DNA of 64,000 bases from Paralichthys olivaceus. Its lineage: Eukaryota > Chordata > Actinopteri > Pleuronectiformes > Paralichthyidae. This document shows, piece by piece, positions 38,611 to 48,539 of the stretch. Where the stretch lies: assembly GCF_024713975.1 (NCBI RefSeq), contig NC_091099.1:2693001-2757000 (forward strand), read 5' to 3'. The stretch's first letter is position 1. Each line of letters opens with the position of its first letter. A model generated the notes under the pieces. It was given only the letters and a program-made list of their open reading frames with translations, did not search any database and was not told the DNA's origin. The position numbers and the translations under genes are program-made.

Positions 38611-39375
38611 GGGAATTCTTGTTGGGAGGCGACAGTGCTTACGACACCTTGCAACCCAACTTTGACCCACATCACTGATGTATCTTTCTGGATAGTGGGA
38701 GGAAGTCGATGCTCGTTGTCCAACTCTATATACAATCTATGGTGGGGATTCTGTGAAGGGCCCCTGGATAAACCTGAGGGGCTGATTCAGGAGTCTTTTC
38801 TTTTTAAACTTGGCATTTAAAACAGCACAAGTTCACTCCTCTGGAACGGCTGCCGTCAGTGGATTTGGGCCTATGTTGCATGAGTGTGAATAATGAGTCA
38901 GGACAATGTGTTTGACTGTTGGTTTGATGTGTCGACACCTCAGACCTTCTCCTGTTTCCTCACTTTACAGAAGAGAAAACACATCAGAGTGAGCGTGTGT
39001 CCGATCACCTGGTATCTCTTCCCGTCAGTGATGTGAAGTATTGGACTGATTGATGATATATAACGCATCAGTGCGTCGCATTGTTCAGGGACATCACCCA
39101 ACACCGTGTGACGCATGCTGCCCTCCTCGCCCTCACAGCCTTTTCTCCTACATCTGTTTTCTCTCTCTTTCATGTTTTCTCTCCTCTTTCTTCAACTTTT
39201 GTTATCTTTCTCTTCTTTCTCGTCATCTTCTGCATCCCTCTTTTCCTCTCGTCATCGTCATGCCCCCCTCCGGTTTTTCCTCCTCATTTACTGCTGCTTC
39301 TAAATATAACCTGCAAAACAAAGCAGTCCTCAGCATACGTGACAGTGTCTGTAACCTGAAGCAACATGCAAAGTG

Positions 39376-39379
39376 TGTG

Positions 39380-39417
<38 letters not shown>
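39376..39417. repeat. (GT)n microsatellite
   Basis: Perfect GT run 60 bp upstream of the TATA box of the small gene. Confidence 0.95.
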
Positions 39418-39419
<2 letters not shown>

Positions 39420-39443
39420 ATGCTGGGAGTGACCTCAGTGTGG

Positions 39444-39480
39444 TGATGTCACAAGTAGGCGGGGTTGTTTTGTGTATAAA
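39444..39480 (+). promoter_or_regulatory. TATA promoter with CRE-like site
   Basis: TGATGTCA (a one-base variant of the CRE TGACGTCA) is at 39444-39451 and a GC-rich ggcgggg at 39458-39464. TATAAA at 39475-39480 is in a tgtataaaaggc context, the classical strong form. A start site near 39505 would leave a 5'UTR of about 35 nt before the ATG at 39539. Seen by eye; no transcript data. Confidence 0.65.
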
Positions 39481-39538
39481 AGGCCAAAATTCTCATGCTA
39501 ATAATCATTTCATCACTTCAGAGCGTTCACACTCGTCC

Positions 39539-39564
39539 ATGGCTACCGTCGTACCTGTAAGTAT

Positions 39565-39620
<56 letters not shown>

Positions 39621-40038
39621 ATGTCCACCTCATACTGCTGCGTCACTCATTCATTTCAATTCTGTGTTTTACTTGTGGCTTAAAGAGACTTTTAGATGAT
39701 CCCCGGTAGATCAGCAGGTGAAAGCAAACTCAAAGGTGCTTAAAAGTGTAAACGTCTACATTTTAGGAAAAGTGAATGTAATAAATTAAATATATTTCTC
39801 AAATATAATCGTGTCATTGTTGCTGTAGACATCTGATAGGATGAACACGTATTGTTTTCTCTGTACACGACGGTTCAGAGATACTTTAGCAGGTCAGCTA
39901 TTATGAGTACATGTGTGTGTGTGTGAGTGTGTGTGAGCATGAGTAGACAACTGTTGGGAGGTCGGAGTACACGATCAGGTGTCGCTGCTGTAAACGAATC
40001 TGCACTGAATTCTCCCTGTGAGATTGATCCTTTGTGTA

Positions 40039-40120
<82 letters not shown>

Positions 40121-42046
40121 TTGGGTTTCTGATGAAGTGGGTGATTAAGTCTGCAGATGCTAATTAGAATGGGTGATGTGTGTACTGTATGTGTCTATAC
40201 ATACATAATCGATTGTGTCTTTCTTCAGCATCTATTGTGTATTAGTGGATTAACGTGTTAGAGCTCTGAGGGTGATAATTACAATTTGTAAATAAACAAT
40301 TATCAGTATTTTTAATTATGCTTTAGTTATTAAGTTATTTCCTCAGTGACAACGAAGCAGTGTCACACACACTTATCACGCAGCAGGTTCGAATCAATTC
40401 AAATTCAATTCGAATAACTTAATTAACCCCAGTGGAGACAATTCATTAGGAACAGCTCGTACAAAAAAAACACAGGAACAGGAAGAAGATATAAGATACA
40501 AGGTAGTTAAATGAGGGACAAGGGTATACAAACATAATAATAGAATAAATAAAATGAATGGCAAGAACAAAGTGGATAAAAAAATGTGTGTTATTTCATC
40601 ACAGTTCATATTTAGTGTTTATCACTGTGTTGATTTTATGCAGTGAAGCTGTGAGGCTCCATGTAAAAGATGTGATAACACAGCAGCTCATGTGTTTCAA
40701 ACAGATGCTGGTGTCTATGTACCTAGAATAGAAGAGAATGCCTTTATTTGTCATGTTACAGCTATGCAATGAAACTAAGTGCATCTCTGTAGTGAAAACA
40801 TATAAATATGAATATGGTAGAACAGACACAGTGGTCTGCGTGTAAACAGCATACACTACAAAAAACAATTAGAGCCAGTGTGTTATTGCGGCATGTGGGT
40901 AAATGACTTTCTTATGTAATTCATAGCATTTGATTTACTTTATCTGGGGAGAAATTACTTAATTAATAAACAAATAAATCCATGATTCACCAGAAATATA
41001 CAAAAATCTTAGCGAGCCATAACGTCGTCCATCTTTATGGTTGAAAGTCATTATTCTGATTTATAATATGTTCATGTGTCTCTCTCTTACCAGTTTGCGT
41101 CCTGCTATGGCAGGGGCCAGCCCCTGCAGCTCTTTGGCCGGGGTCCCGGAGGCAGCAACTACCTGTCCCTCCTCACATACCGGGGCCCTCGATGCACGCC
41201 GAGACCCCGCCTGGCGTACCACCCTCCCAAAATGACCCTGCGGCAGATCTGTCGCATGCTGAAGGTGATGAAGCAGGTCAGGAAAAGAGAGGCTGCTGTG
41301 GCTGCTGCTGCCTGCAGGTGATACATTATTTCCCTGCAAGAGACAAATATGTTAATGGCCCTTTACTTTTATAAGCTGATACAAATACTTATATGTAAGA
41401 TGCACTGTTTCACTGCTGTACCGTCATTAACAGTCTTACCTCTTAGGTCCACACCTAAAGACAAACATAACTTCAATTGTGTTAATATAACCTGTTACCT
41501 TCGAGTTAAATAAACTCAATTTATCATTCATGCTTTGTAAATATTTACTGATTGCTTGTCAGATCAAATACTGATAAGAAGAAGAAGATAATGGGTTGTC
41601 AGATTAGAAGTGTTTATCATTTCTAATTGGCAATAAAATAAGTATAATTGTTAGTAGCAGTTAATAAATGCTTCATAAGTTGACTGGAGAAGTTGTTCTG
41701 TTTGCGTGTTTGAACATTGTCTGATGTGTCTTTGAATTACAGCAAATGTTAGCATTTAAAGTATCGGCCGCCCCACACTGGACTGTGATCACTCCAGTGT
41801 TTCTGTCGGCAGAGGCCACAGGAGCCTCCTGAGATTAATAATTAAAAGCTCTCGTGTCACTGCCAGAACACATCTTCAATCACACTTCCTCCTCTCATCT
41901 TCCTCTTCCTCTGTCTCTGGTTTCTCTCTCCGCTCAGGAAACAAGGGTCCACATCTCCGACCCCAGTGTCGCCTGGCACCAAGTCGGAGAAGAAGTGCCT
42001 CCTGAGCTGTCCCAGACACAAACGCAGCATCAAACGTGTCAGCTGA
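39539..42046 (+). CDS. unrecognised small basic protein, 3 exons, 116 aa
   Basis: I do not recognise this protein. Exons are 39539-39556 (encoding MATVVP, then GTAAGT), 41094-41317 (after ctcttaccag, then GTGATA) and 41938-42046 (after ctccgctcag, ending TGA). Phases fit exactly: 18+224+109=351 nt. The middle exon is Gly/Arg/Pro/Tyr-rich at first (SCYGRGQPLQLFGRGPGG, YLSLLTYRG) and then has a likely basic helix (MTLRQICRMLKVMKQVRKRE) followed by an Ala run. The last exon is Ser/Thr/Pro-rich and ends in a Cys/Lys/Arg cluster (KKCLLSCPRHKRSIKRVS). There is no signal peptide or membrane segment. The basic charge suggests nucleic-acid or acidic-partner binding, which is speculation. Support comes from the TATA box upstream, consensus splice sites, a fair start context (CCATGG) and AATAAA at 42477. 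An alternative donor CAG|GTCAGG at 41274-41279 would shorten exon 2 but break the phase. Confidence 0.7.
39567..39620. repeat. (GT)n microsatellite at the start of intron 1 of the small gene
   Basis: The run begins about 10 nt after the donor GTAAGTATC. See findings. Confidence 0.97.
40039..40120. repeat. (GT)n microsatellite
   Basis: Perfect GT run of about 80 bp in intron 1 of the small gene. Confidence 0.97.
40412..40450. repeat. LINE-tail-like repeat fragment
   Basis: aacttaattaaccccagtgg followed by agacaattcatta is a diverged form of the tttattgatccc...gggaaatt tail also seen at 25378. Confidence 0.35.
40725..40800. repeat. dispersed repeat fragment
   Basis: The agaagagaatgcctttattt and atgcaatgaaactaagtgca blocks resemble a common teleost repeat end. 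Single copy here; from memory. Confidence 0.4.
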
Positions 42047-42476
42047 CCTGTGAGCCCTGGCTGGCTGCAGAGAACCCTCACATCCCCACCAGATTACACC
42101 CAGATTCCACACTCACAGTCAGGGATCATGGTGCGAGCCCCCTCCCATGGAAAGGTTAATTCAGATTATTCCACTTTGGACTGCCAGCAGAGCCACTGAA
42201 GACTTTGGAGGATGACAAGCACTTGACTTGGGGTCAGTCAGGAGAGGATGACATGATCTTATCCCCATTTTTTAGGACAAAAAGAGTGTAAGCTATTGTT
42301 TTTATGTAATTGTTCACCAGAGTGGATTTGTTTCTTTGAGTATTGTTATTCTTTGTATTTCTATTACGGTCGACTTCAGTCCCTGAATACAGGACTCCCT
42401 TCACTTTTCGAGGACCAGAGGAGTAACATCATGCTCTTTAATGATGCTTGTTTGACGTGTTTTAATGTCCTCCATC

Positions 42477-42482
42477 AATAAA
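42477..42482 (+). terminator. polyadenylation signal of the small gene
   Basis: AATAAA in a catcaataaaaccc context, 431 nt after the stop codon. A second AATAAA-like hexamer lies near 42651. Confidence 0.6.
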
Positions 42483-42974
42483 ACCCAGAAAAACGTTTAA
42501 TCGCTTTAAACAATTGAAAAAAACTGTGAATATGTTTGGCAGATGTGGACAAAGTCTAAATGAATGAAATTGTTTCTGTCTCCTCTGTTTGTTTTATGCT
42601 GTGTCGTTGAACAAGTTCCTTAAATGTGCAATATAATTTGAAGAACATGATAATAAAAAGATATGACTGCATACATGGTCTTTGTTTGGTTGAATTAAAG
42701 TCTGAAAACAACATTCTTAAAATAGCACGGACCGAAACCGTTTTTGGATTCTGATTCAGGTGGGTTGAGAATTAATTTGTCCAATGAATCCACAACTGAA
42801 AACAGCAAAAACAACAGAAAGAGGTTGTTGAATACAAACACAGCTAGTAAAATGTTATTTTGGGGCTTTAAATCATTACAAACGGCAACAAGAATGTCAC
42901 TCAGTCGACTGCATACCTTTGCCAAGAGCCCTGTCTGGTATTATGAAAGAAAGCACCTTCATAAAACCACAAGG

Positions 42975-43125
42975 ACACAAGGTCATGTGACCTTGACCTT
43001 TTGCCCTGAGAAAATGTTATCAGTTCATCTTCGAGTGTAAGTGAAAACTTGTACCAAATTTGAAGAAATTCCCTAAAGGCAGTCTTGAGATATAACTTTC
43101 ACAGGAACGGGAAAGACGGAAAACC
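42975..43125. repeat. teleost dispersed repeat fragment
   Basis: The order aaggtcatgtgaccttgacc, cagttcatcttcgagtgtaa, gtaccaaatttgaagaaatt and agtcttgagatataactttc matches a very common teleost repeat. It lies just left of the duplicated locus. Confidence 0.6.
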
Positions 43126-43304
43126 TGAAAACATCACCACTGTGGAGACATAAAAAGTGACAGTATATCGTGGGTCTGTTTGATGGTGTCGTATCCATGG
43201 AGACACCCTGGGAGCCAAGCCAATTTATTTTGTTTTACAGAATTGTTTTATCGATGTTACATTGCGTTCTTCTTTGTTTGGTTTATTGACGGGTGGCAAC
43301 CAAT

Positions 43305-43525
43305 GCCAAAGTGCATTACTGCCACCCACCGTGTTGGAGCATCTTTCAATAAACAGAACAAGGGGGAAGAAAACGAGTATTTGCAATGTATTATCACATC
43401 ATATGTACCACCAAAAAATACTCCATACATGTGTGTATGTGCACATAACCTTTAGTGAAAATAGGCAACAGGCTAGAGGCAGAGATAAGACGCAGGACTG
43501 AAGTGAGCGTCACAGACAGATTGTA
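43305..43525. repeat. duplicated block, copy A (upstream flank)
   Basis: This flank is nearly identical to 46686-46893, from gccaaagtgcattactgcca through gacgcaggactgaagtgagc. It marks the left edge of the duplicated unit. The homology is then interrupted on both sides by unrelated sequence and microsatellites, and resumes at 43630 and 47516. Confidence 0.9.
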
Positions 43526-43529
43526 TCCT

Positions 43530-43632
<103 letters not shown>

Positions 43633-43705
43633 ACACCTAACACTTTAAAGTTAAAAGATCAAAGTACAATGTGCCTTTAAACTAGAGGATCAAAGCCTGG
43701 CTCTC

Positions 43706-43712
43706 TATATAA
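43706..43712 (+). promoter_or_regulatory. TATA box of copy A
   Basis: TATATAA in ctctctatataacatcc, 107 bp before the ATG at 43819. The same box is kept in copy B at 47572-47578. Immediately after it, in copy A only, is a hairpin with 9-bp arms (catccaact / agttggatg) and a 4-nt loop. Confidence 0.5.
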
Positions 43713-43818
43713 CATCCAACTCATTAGTTGGATGTCATTAGTCTGATCAGCATCAACTGTTTTAACTGAGACCTGCGGTGAAGGTTTGGTATAGTAGAGA
43801 GAGAAAGCTTCTGATACA

Positions 43819-45153
43819 ATGATAAAACTAATACGCAAACTAGCTAATCGCATATGCCTGAAGACGTCCCATTGCACTGTGCAGCGAGATGAAGGCCAAA
43901 TGACTCCCCACTTACTGGAGAGACGAGGAGGAGTGACAAACATCCTAAACCAGGACTTTCATGAGGACATGAACAAAGAAAGTGGGGATGCTGATGATGA
44001 AATCTCTAATGATGGAAGCTCTACAGAAGGTTGGAATACTGATGATGAAAATTCTAATCATGGAAAGTTGGAGGATAATGGGGATGCCGATGATGAAGAG
44101 TCTGATGATGGAAGCTCTACAGTTGGTTGGAATAGTGATGATGAAAATTCTGATCATGGAGAGTTGGAGGATAATGGGGATGCCGATGATGAAATCTCTA
44201 GTGATGGAAGCTCTACAGTTGGTTGGAATACTGATGATGAAAATTCTGATCATGGAAAGTTGGAGGATAATGGGGATGCCGATGATGAAATCTCTAATGA
44301 TGGAAGCTCTACAGTTGGTTGGAATACTGATGATGAAAATTCTGATCATGGAAAGTTGGAGGATAATGGGGATGCCGATGATGAAATGTCAAATGATGGA
44401 AGCTCTACAGTTGGTTGGAATACTGATGATGAAAATTCTGATCATGGAGAGTTGGAGGATAATGGGGATGCCGATGATGAAATGTCTAATGATGGAAGCT
44501 ATACAGTGGGTTGGAATGCTGATGATGGAAATTCTGATCATGGAGGCTTAGAGGAACGTTTCAATAAAGATGGAGATTCTAATAAAAGCGCAATGGATAG
44601 TTGGAATACTGATCAAGGAAATTTTAATAGTGGACACTCACAAGATTGTTGGGATGCTGATGATGAAGATTCTGATGATGGCAAACCAAATGATCACAGA
44701 ACTGCAGCACCGGTTGCCACTTCACCCTTCAACTGCTTTGATATTGAGCCAATAAGAGAGTCAGATGATCATATGCCGTTTAGCCTTGTTCTAATAAGGC
44801 TTGTATTGCATACTACACTGAAGTCACAAATACCAATGCGTTTAGAGGATTTAGAAAGAATCTCCAAAAATCTGATAGAGAAGGCACAGCAGTTCCAGTT
44901 CCGCCCTGAGATCATAATCAAAGATAAAAAAAACAAGCGGGGCACCAAGGCTTTGTTCAAACACCTGTGTAAGAGGTTCGGCTCTGCGGGTGAGCTCCTG
45001 GCAGCCATGGAGATATACAAGGAAGATATCATTATTCAGACTATGAGTTTCTTGATCAAGCAGAAAAAGAGGAACATTTGGACCAGGTTCCTCTCACAAG
45101 TGAGTCAAGTAATCAAAAAGGTCCATTACATGTGTGTGTGTACAGAAACGTGA
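43819..45153 (+). CDS. unrecognised acidic tandem-repeat protein, copy A (444 aa, intact ORF)
   Basis: I do not recognise this family. Residues 1-55 are a basic N-terminus (LIRKLANRICL, VQRDEGQ, NILNQDFHEDMN). Residues 56-247 are six 32-residue repeats of GDADDE.SNDGSSTVGWN followed by TDDENSDHGKLEDN, encoded by a 96-bp tandem repeat at 43984-44559. Residues about 248-300 are decayed repeats (DSWNTDQGN, CWDADDEDSDDGK). Residues about 310-435 look like a helical domain (PFSLVLIRLVLHTTLKSQIP, LEDLERISKNLIEKAQQFQF, ALFKHLCKRFGSAGELLAAM, IIIQTMSFLIKQKKR). Each repeat has one tryptophan in a flexible acidic setting, which recalls GW/WG Argonaute-hook proteins; that is a guess. A TATA box (43706) and AATAAA (45357) frame a possible single-exon gene. 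A strong donor (CAA|GTGAGT at 45100) near the end suggests the last 17 residues could be intron. Copy B at 47673 is a degraded paralogue. Confidence 0.55.
   Translation: MIKLIRKLANRICLKTSHCTVQRDEGQMTPHLLERRGGVTNILNQDFHEDMNKESGDADDEISNDGSSTEGWNTDDENSNHGKLEDNGDADDEESDDGSSTVGWNSDDENSDHGELEDNGDADDEISSDGSSTVGWNTDDENSDHGKLEDNGDADDEISNDGSSTVGWNTDDENSDHGKLEDNGDADDEMSNDGSSTVGWNTDDENSDHGELEDNGDADDEMSNDGSYTVGWNADDGNSDHGGLEERFNKDGDSNKSAMDSWNTDQGNFNSGHSQDCWDADDEDSDDGKPNDHRTAAPVATSPFNCFDIEPIRESDDHMPFSLVLIRLVLHTTLKSQIPMRLEDLERISKNLIEKAQQFQFRPEIIIKDKKNKRGTKALFKHLCKRFGSAGELLAAMEIYKEDIIIQTMSFLIKQKKRNIWTRFLSQVSQVIKKVHYMCVCTET
43984..44559 (+). repeat. 96-bp tandem repeat, six copies
   Basis: Six in-frame units of 96 bp (32 codons) differ mainly at a few codons (EISND, EESDD, EMSND; HGKLED or HGELED). 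The last unit is the most diverged. Copy B keeps about two units. Confidence 0.9.
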
Positions 45154-45356
45154 GCAAGGAGTCAGGTTAAAAAACAGGAAGCCAAAGCTCCGGTTTCTAT
45201 ACAAAGAGGACATGATACTTCAGACCCACACACACTAACACACACATGTACACACACAGTAACAACAGCTGATATTTATTGACCTGTAAAGGACAACTAT
45301 GTAATACAAACTTGTACACTATGTAAATTCAACATGATAAAAATGTATTTTATGTA

Positions 45357-45362
45357 AATAAA
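45357..45362 (+). terminator. candidate polyadenylation signal of copy A
   Basis: AATAAA in tatgtaaataaaacatg, about 200 nt after the copy A stop codon. Confidence 0.5.
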
Positions 45363-45584
45363 ACATGAATAATGTACATAAATAATGTAAGTAAAAAAGT
45401 GGACTTAGTTTTTTTACAGTATAGAAATAGGAGTATTTATATGATCTGATCATGTGAAACTCTGAGTATATGATTATCTCTGATATGCCTTACTGTAATA
45501 TCCAGGAATGTTTCAAGGGAATTCGGCAGCCCCAGACAAAAGAGACCTGGCTGCCCCTCAGTGTTTCCCACAGAATTATTTCAA

Positions 45585-45720
45585 TCTATGGCAGTAACAG
45601 ACAGAAAGAACTGTATTGCATGAGAAAAAGAAATGTATTTCATGCTACAACTGCAGCTGAAACTCTGAGGTCTGACTGTCTGAATGGACTGTAAAAACGT
45701 TATGGACCATAGCACGAGCA
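45585..45720. repeat. dispersed repeat sharing blocks with 29230-29320
   Basis: caactgcagctgaaactctg, ggactgtaaaaacgttatgg and accatagcacgag recur in the same order as near 29269. It lies between copy A and the LINE fragment. Confidence 0.55.
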
Positions 45721-45744
45721 CACAATACAGATGTGCTCCCACAT

Positions 45745-46690
45745 TTGGTACAATACATTACATTTAGCTGACACTTTTTTCCCACGGGGGCAATAAATGC
45801 ATCAACTATGAGGGTACAAACCCAAAACAACAAGAATCAAGTATGTATAATTACTACAAACTACAAAGTGCTAAATGTAAGTGCAACTAAACAAAACATT
45901 TTTGTCACCAAGGTGTAGTCTGAAGAGATGTGTCTCTCATCTGCAGCAGAAGATCTGTAGACTTTCTTATGTCCTGATTTCAATGGGGAGCTAAATCCAC
46001 AATTTAGGAACCATTTTGTTGAGGGGCTAACTCGCAGTGAGGGAGCAGCAAGCCGATTGGCAGATGCAGAGTGGAGTGGACGGGCTGGGGTGTTAGGTGT
46101 GACCATGTCCTGCATGTAGACTGGACCCAATTCTTTCGCAGCACGTTATGCAAGTACTAGTGTTTTGAAATGGATGCAGACAGCCACTGGTAACCAGTGA
46201 AGGGAGCAGAGTAGTGTGAGTGAACTTAGGTAGATTGAAGACTAGTCAAGCTGCTGCATTCTGGATGAGTTGCAGAGGTCAGATAGCACTAGCAGGCAGA
46301 CCAGCCAGGAGGGAGTTGCAGTAGTCTAGGCGTGAGATGAACAGAGCCTGGACTAGAATCTTAATCTTAATCTTTATCTAGAACCTGCGGCGTCTTCTGA
46401 GTGAGAAGGGGACGTATTCTCCTGATGTTGCTAAGCATGTAGCTTCATGAGCGTGTTGTTGCAGTAATGTTGGCAGTAAGGGAGCGTTGACTGTCCAGTG
46501 TCACACCCAGGTTCCTAGCAGTCTGGGTGGGGGTTACAACGGAGTTGTCAAAGGTAATAGTCAGGTCATGGGTGGGAGAGTCTTTCCCTGGAAGCAAAAG
46601 TAGTTTGGTCTTGACAAGGTTAATTTTCAGGTGATGTGCGAACATCCTCTGAGAGATGTCAGTCAGACAGGCAGATCCAGCTACCAACGC
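45745..46690 (-). mobile_element. non-LTR retrotransposon (L2/CR1-like) fragment
   Basis: Read on the minus strand, 46693-46445 encodes part of a reverse transcriptase: DISQRMFAHHLKINLVKTKL, LLLPGKDS, DLTITFDNSVVTPTQTARNL and GVTLDSQ. This is the HHLKLN.SKTELL...TARNLGV type of teleost L2-like elements. Toward lower coordinates it decays into sequence with the same consensus look (ctgctgcattctggatgagt, ggagttgcagtagtctaggc) and ends near cattacatttagctgacact. It is 5'-truncated and full of stops, so not active. It ends exactly where duplicated block B begins. Confidence 0.75.
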
Positions 46691-46893
46691 CAAAGTGCAT
46701 TACTGCCACCCACCGTGTCGGAGCATCTTTAAACAGAACAAGGAGGTAGAAAACGAGTATTTGCAATGTATTATCACATCATATGTACCACCAAAAAATA
46801 CTCCATACATGTGTGTATGTGCACATAACTTTTAGTGAAAATAGGCAACAGGCTAGAGGCAGAGATAAGACGCAGGACTGAAGTGAGCGTCGC
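46686..46893. repeat. duplicated block, copy B (upstream flank)
   Basis: Near-identical to 43305-43510. It starts within a few bases of the LINE fragment. Confidence 0.9.
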
Positions 46894-47400
46894 AAGGACG
46901 TCACGTTTGTGTCCACTTTCAAAACGTTGAATATTCGCTCTCCATTACGCTCCACCAATCAAGATAATCTGTCTCTGAGCTGCTTAACGCTCCACTACAT
47001 TCACCATCATTGTTTGGACTTTAGACATAATTGTGGGATTCTGCATGAACTGTGTCTTTTCAGTTTTCACTTAGTGCTACTGCTGTCTTGCTGAGTTTTT
47101 GTGGTTTTTTGTTATTTGTTATTCAGCAAAGTGACTCCGAAGCACCTGCCAGTGGGACTCACTGGTGATCACAACTACTGGCCAAAGGACTGTGGTTCAA
47201 AATTAGACAGCCCATTTACAGAAAATTCAATCAACGTGTTCTTATGAATAAATACATAAATAAATGAATAACTGAGAAATTGCAGCCTGCAACAATATAC
47301 TGTATCATTTTTAAAATGTCCTTTTACTTATTGAGATCTATAAAGTACAGTATTTCTGATTCTGATGTGTTTGCTGCTGTTAGTTTAACCACCTCATCTG
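46894..47400. other. copy-B-specific insert
   Basis: This is absent from copy A at the matching point. Parts of it (ttcaaaacgttgaatattcg near 46918 and gttattcagcaaagtgactc near 47120) are similar to 48928-49050, suggesting a third related unit. No ORF of note. Confidence 0.55.
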
Positions 47401-47409
47401 TGGATGCAA

Positions 47410-47451
47410 CACGCACGCTCGCGCGTGCACGCACGCGCGCGCGCGCGCGCG

Positions 47452-47516
<65 letters not shown>
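47410..47516. repeat. (CG)n passing into (CA)n
   Basis: Alternating CG/CA of about 45 bp followed by about 60 bp of pure CA, 55 bp upstream of the copy B TATA box. Long alternating purine-pyrimidine sequence of this kind is a strong Z-DNA former. Confidence 0.95.
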
Positions 47517-47519
<3 letters not shown>

Positions 47520-47672
47520 ACACTTTAAAGTTAAAAGATCAAAGTACAATGTGGATCAAAGCCCGGCTCTCTATATAACATCCAACTGATAATCTGATCA
47601 GCATCAACTGTTTTAACTGAGACCTGTGGTGAAGGTTTGTTATAGTAGAGAGAGAAAGCTTCTGATACACTG

Positions 47673-48391
47673 ATGAGTCTAATAAGGAAACTAGCTAATC
47701 GCATATGCCTAGAGATGTCCCGGTTCATTGTGCAGCGAGATGAAGGCCAAAGGACTCCCCGCTTACTGGGGAGACGAGGAGGAGTGACAAACATCCTCAA
47801 CCAGGACTTTCATGAGGACATGAACGAAGAAAGTGGGGATGCCGATGATGAAGATTCTGATGATGGAAGCTCTACAGAAGGTTGGAATAGTGATGATGAA
47901 AATTCTGATCATGGAGAGTTGGAGGATAATGGGGATGCCGATGATGAAGAGTCTGATGATGGAAGCTCTATAGTTGGTTGGAATAGTGATGATGAAAATT
48001 CTGATAGTGGACACTCAGAGGATTGTTGGGATGCTGATGATGAAGATTCTGATGATGGCAAATCAGATGATCACAGAACTGCAGCACTGGTTGCCACTTC
48101 ACCCATCAACCGCTTTGATATTGATTAAGAGAGTAAGAAGATCATACGGCGTTTAGCCTTGTTCTAATAAGGCTTGTATTGCATACTACACTGAAGGCCC
48201 AAATACCAATGCGTTTAGAGGATATAGAAAGAATCTCCAAAAATGTGATAGAGAAGGCACAGCAGTTCCAGTTCCGCCCTGGGATCATAATCAAAGATGA
48301 AAAAAAGAAGCGGGCCTCGAGTGCCTTGGAAAGAAAGGGAAGACTGAAGTTGATTACTTCAGACGGGTTGAGGATGGGTTTCTTCAGGTGA
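47673..48391 (+). pseudogene. acidic repeat protein, copy B (truncated paralogue)
   Basis: The reading frame opens at 47673 with LIRKLANRICL and DEGQRTPRLLGRRGG as in copy A, has about two 32-residue repeats from 47835, and stops at 48128 after FDID. The matching region of copy A reads FDIEPIRESDD; copy B has a short deletion that shifts the frame into a TAA. Sequence similar to the copy A C-terminal domain continues in another frame from 48134 (LVLIRLVLHTTLKAQIPMRL, IERISKNVIEKAQQ) and loses similarity after about 48315. The TATA box is kept. It could still make a 151-aa acidic protein, so pseudogene is the likely but not certain reading. Confidence 0.65.
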
Positions 48392-48539
48392 CGGTTTACT
48401 CTTAAGAGAGTTAGGGAAACATTCCGTTGACAGGGAAGTGTTGATAAGATTGGTGAGAAAAGGAAGAAGTTCGGGAGCAACAGGTGCCAGACTCTGCAGC
48501 AGTGAAGCGGTTGAACCAAGACAGTTTTTTTTAATAGTT

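Larger units (their letters stand above)
36661..39443. other. intergenic between fa2h and the small plus-strand gene
   Basis: No conserved exon was found. It contains a poly(C) run near 37351, a repeat fragment at 38095-38175, repeats at 38290-38610 and a GT run at 39376-39417. Confidence 0.6.

Noticed and set aside
38535..38679. Protein-like frame starting MSLACGRKPVYPKKTY
   Set aside because: It reads through a widespread dispersed repeat (tgtgggaggaagccgg core), not a gene.
39927..40148. Frames made of Cys-Val or Thr-His runs
   Set aside because: Translations of GT/CA microsatellites, here and at many other places.
41854..42159. Alternative 101-codon frame over exon 3 of the small gene
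   Set aside because: It does not join exon 2 in phase at the consensus splice sites; the KQGSTSPTPVSPG frame does.
43945..44349. 134-codon antisense Ile-rich frame
   Set aside because: Antisense shadow of the same tandem repeat; no start context or conserved ends.
43982..44551. 189-codon Met/Leu-rich frame overlapping copy A
   Set aside because: It is the +1 shadow of the 96-bp repeat, which is open in several frames because its unit length is a multiple of three. The acidic frame has the conserved non-repeat ends.
43984..44559. Regular repeat array considered as CRISPR-like
   Set aside because: Repeats are direct, contiguous, coding and without spacers, in a vertebrate genome.
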